Below are positions 61,149 through 64,000 of a stretch of DNA of 64,000 bases, piece by piece. The notes under the pieces are model-generated. The model had not been told where the DNA came from, searched no databases, and saw only the letters and a program-made list of their open reading frames with translations. Every line of letters begins with the position of its first letter. Position 1 is the stretch's first letter. The position numbers and the translations under genes are program-made. Source of the stretch: Hirundichthys speculiger (lineage: Eukaryota; Chordata; Actinopteri; Beloniformes; Exocoetidae); contig JAGFBZ010000258.1 of assembly GCA_018398805.1 (NCBI GenBank), positions 3,522,501 to 3,586,500 of the forward strand, given 5' to 3'.

Positions 61149-63536
61149 CTGCCACACGATGAGAACAACACAAGCTGTGAATGGAATAACCACCAAAACC
61201 AAAGAAATTCTTGCTGACCAGCCGTGTCCACGACTCTCTTCTTGACCCTCTGCAAGAAGACATTTATTGGAAATGTTGCTGACTATAGTTACACATTAGA
61301 AATATGATAGGTGGCTTCTTGATCTATACTTGTATGACTCTCCACAGGCATATATCCCTGATCTTAAAATCAATACACGTCCTCTGAATTGCTTCAGGTT
61401 TGGAGGCATCCATAAAAGCAAAACAAAAATTGTGTATTAATGATGTACCTGTTGTTTGCCGATGATTAAGGCATGGTGGTGGCTTGCATGAGAAGCTGGA
61501 TGATCCTTGAGCAGCATTGTGTAATACATCTCTAATATAGTCAAAGTAAAGACCAGACAGCAAGCTCCTTTCCTGATAGTGGCACTGGAAGACCTGCATT
61601 GCTGCTTCCTGAGGGAATTCAGCCAACAAATCACTGAAATAACTCAATTTTGCAATTAAATGTGCCAAACAGTCACTGAATGTCCAAATGTTGCATGCCT
61701 TTTGACTAAAACTGATCTACAATATCCACCACAGCTGTGTCTCTCTCTACCCAAAGGCTTAACTTTAACAATACACTTACTGAAACATTATACATCACCC
61801 CACAAACGTAACCAATCAAATAAGCCTAAGAGCATACAGGAAGTGAAGGTGCCCATTACTCACCAGTTCCTCGTGGTCGAAGGTAAAGCGTAAACTCTTT
61901 AGCATTGCAATAAAGACAATTATGTTATCTTTGTTGGAGGAGACAGCGCCAAACATGGTGGCCAGCTTTCGAAGACTTTGCTCCAAAGGATAGATGTTTA
62001 AAACCACCCAGCATGTGCCAGCCTGCGATGTCAGTACACAAACAGACGAGCTTTTATTCAACTTGACATCAAGAGTTCCTCATTTGCTAATTGATTGTTT
62101 CACACTTACCACTTCTTTGGGAATGTAACTAACAGGTATCTCATAATCAGAGGGGATATTCTGCTTCTACAGTAGGAACGATGACAAAAGAAGGATTTTT
62201 GTAGAACAGCAACAGACAAGAGACAATTAATGATCACCTCAAAAGAACAGGGTATCTGTATCAAACCTAGAGCAACTCAGAAGTCTCACCAATACTGACA
62301 GCTTGCTCACATCGTCAGTTATTGGCGTTCCAAATTTTCCACAGCAGAGATTCAGACTTGACAGCAGACCCAAGAGGAAACAAGATGCTTTCAAGATCTG
62401 AAAAGAAATTATAGAAAAATCATTTGCCCTATATGAGGCACAGCACACCGTAATTTAACAATACACTTAAGGGGGAAGCTTCCATCTTCGATTTTTTATT
62501 ACTGAGCGTTAATTCACCATAAATCTGATTTACAATAATTCAATTAAATGGATTCACAGATGAAACAGGAGCAATGCAACCACAATGATGCTACACTATC
62601 TCATTTAAGGTTACCATAATTGCTTTATTGCATAGGACAACACAATCACGTTCCTCCCCCAGGTGCTGGAATGGAGTCTTATGTCTTCCTGTACAGGAAG
62701 GACTGCAACAAAAAACCCCCTGCATGTCTTGTTTTCTGGATATGAATTACTATGTTAATCCAAAAGAGAAATACAGTTGAATAACCCATCAGGAGAACAG
62801 TAAATGGTTTAACATTTTAATACGCCAAATACTTGTATGCATAACGGTGGTGATAATTATTTAAACAGAAAATGCTGCAGAAGTGAGTCTAGCTCTTCAA
62901 ATGTAAACATTTTCAAATTTGACCTGAAACTGAATATATTTCAGATTTTAAATTGTACAGTTAGGCTAAGTGGAGTCTTTTGCATAACGTTCACTCTTGT
63001 TTTAATGTAGGTATTCAAATGAAATATTCAGCAAATTATTCATCAGGATAAAATATAAGAAATAACTATTAGTTGCAGTCCAATTCCTTTCAAAAAAAAA
63101 AACCCTTTCAAAATTATGTTTTGTCTCCTCATTATCAGTTCCTTTCACTACCTCCGTTTAAAGTGCAATAGCAGCATCATATGGAGCAGTTACTGTGAAG
63201 CTCTTAACACATTAAAATGCTCCAAGAGGAAGCATTCTTCATATTGATTACTCCTGGTTTTTGACTCAGAAGTGCACTGTACGGTGCAGAAATTAAATGT
63301 TTAAATGTGTCCTTTTTTTGTGTGTTTAGATAAAACTGGTTAGTTTTTATCAACAGTGAACAGGGATATGCATGCATCTGTCATTACTGCACCTTTGTGA
63401 TTAATCTGGAATTATACCACCTCATTTCAAGTAAAGAGCTGACAGGTTATGTGAAAATTATATAAATTCTCAAACCAAGCAAGTGAAAATTTAGAGTAAA
63501 AATGCAAAAAGAAAAAGTACTTACTTTTTTCCTCAT
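61149..63536 (-). CDS. kitlg: Kit ligand (stem cell factor), six exons through the TM segment
   Basis: Membrane-anchored four-helix cytokine, ligand of the Kit receptor tyrosine kinase. Exons: 63525-63536 (MRKK), 62290-62397, 62110-62166, 61864-62022, 61449-61633, 61149-61249. The signal peptide is MRKKILKASCFLLGLLSSLN. The mature part has CGKFGTPITDDVSKLSVL, KQNIPSDYEIPVSYIPKEV (compare human [20 protein letters not shown]), TCWVVLNIYPLEQSLRKLA, and a membrane-proximal Cys-rich stretch. The TM helix is ISLVLVVIPFTACVVLIVW. Exon 5 begins with one surplus base. The cytoplasmic tail is not securely located. Fish have two kit ligand paralogues; which one this is cannot be told here. Confidence 0.83.
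61449..61633 (-). other. kitlg: Kit ligand exon 5 with a one-base excess at its acceptor
   Basis: Exon 4 ends in phase 0 (HEEL|GTGAGT). This exon starts TTTCAG|TGATTTG, but the coding frame is DLLAEFPQEAAMQVFQCHYQ, needing GAT first. It leaves in phase 1, as the TM exon requires, only if 184 rather than 185 nt are counted. Confidence 0.65.
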
Positions 63537-63935
63537 ATGGAGCAAGAGTGTAAGATCTCCTAGATCCAGTTCATGAAAGTCAGTGCTTTCAGATGAAAGA
63601 GAGCGCTCATCTTTATACGCGTTGGAATGCATGTAATGTCCAAACGTGTAGTGAAACTTGAGGATGGGCCAGCCGTCTGCTTTCACTGCAGACGAACTGG
63701 TGGGGTCTTTTGACGTGGTGGAGAGGCCGCCTACAAGCTGAGTCATTATGTCACACACTGACGCTGTCTGAGACTTTTCCATAAACTCCCACGCATCAAT
63801 TTGGTCATCAGGAGAAGTGGGTGCTTGTTCGCTTGAGAGAATATTTTGCTCGAAACATGTCAGAGTTATTCCCCAAGCTGTTGTTTGTAAATGTGAAATT
63901 AAAATGATGAGGGGTAATTCAGATTTTCAGCAATG
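63537..63935 (-). other. Kit ligand 5' UTR region with a long in-frame open stretch
   Basis: Upstream of the MRKK start the same frame stays open for about 130 codons. It includes an in-frame ATG (63782; MEKSQTASVCDIMTQLVGGL) and an acceptor-like site AACAACAG near 63881. The usual signal-peptide start directly before the first intron makes this 5' UTR the default reading, but an extended or alternative N-terminus is possible. Confidence 0.4.
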
Positions 63936-64000
63936 TTCTTTCTTGTTTTATTTAATAACTTTTAGTTAATATCATTTATTTTATTTTCTCTTTTTTGGTT

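Overview
The window looks like nuclear DNA of a ray-finned (probably percomorph) fish. The reasons are spliced vertebrate genes with GT-AG introns, remnants of fish Tc1, hAT and LINE families, and zinc-finger genes with the TINF2_N domain typical of fish. I assembled the gene models by eye from splice sites, reading phase and remembered family sequence; no alignment was run.

Layout. (1) 2161-18867, minus: ano6 (TMEM16F phospholipid scramblase / ion channel), 20 coding exons. Its introns hold a 1.6 kb minisatellite of 30-bp units (14401-16016), a 1.08 kb hAT-type element with 8-bp target duplications, and a LINE split by a 1.17 kb insertion. (2) 19.7-24.1 kb: a divergent intergenic stretch with a deleted hAT element and two Tc1 remnants. 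(3) 24248-30715, plus: ints13 (asunder, Integrator subunit 13), 16 coding exons. (4) 31-35.4 kb: gene-poor, with one small hAT MITE. (5) 35447-45739, minus: a composite gene with five Myb/SANT-like domains, then a TINF2_N-like region, then C2H2 fingers. A broken partial copy of its 5' part lies at 47.25-47.72 kb. (6) 49179-55831, minus: a second TINF2_N plus 11-finger C2H2 gene. It has no SANT exons, and its TINF2_N exon lengths match those of the first gene almost base for base. (7) About 57.5-63.5 kb, minus: a kit ligand (stem cell factor) gene.

Two things stand out. First, the 13-exon SANT-TINF2_N-zinc finger gene has a run of symmetric phase 1-1 SANT exons, two of them (both 369 nt) near-identical, which is a clear case of exon-module duplication. 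Second, every recognisable gene has at least one exon whose length is off by exactly one base: seven cases in about 12 kb of coding sequence. Correcting each by one base brings the summed coding lengths of four genes to exact multiples of three. That is most simply explained by small indel errors in the assembly, though real lesions cannot be excluded. Protein predictions from this window should allow for it.

I see no operons, CRISPR arrays, tRNA or rRNA genes.
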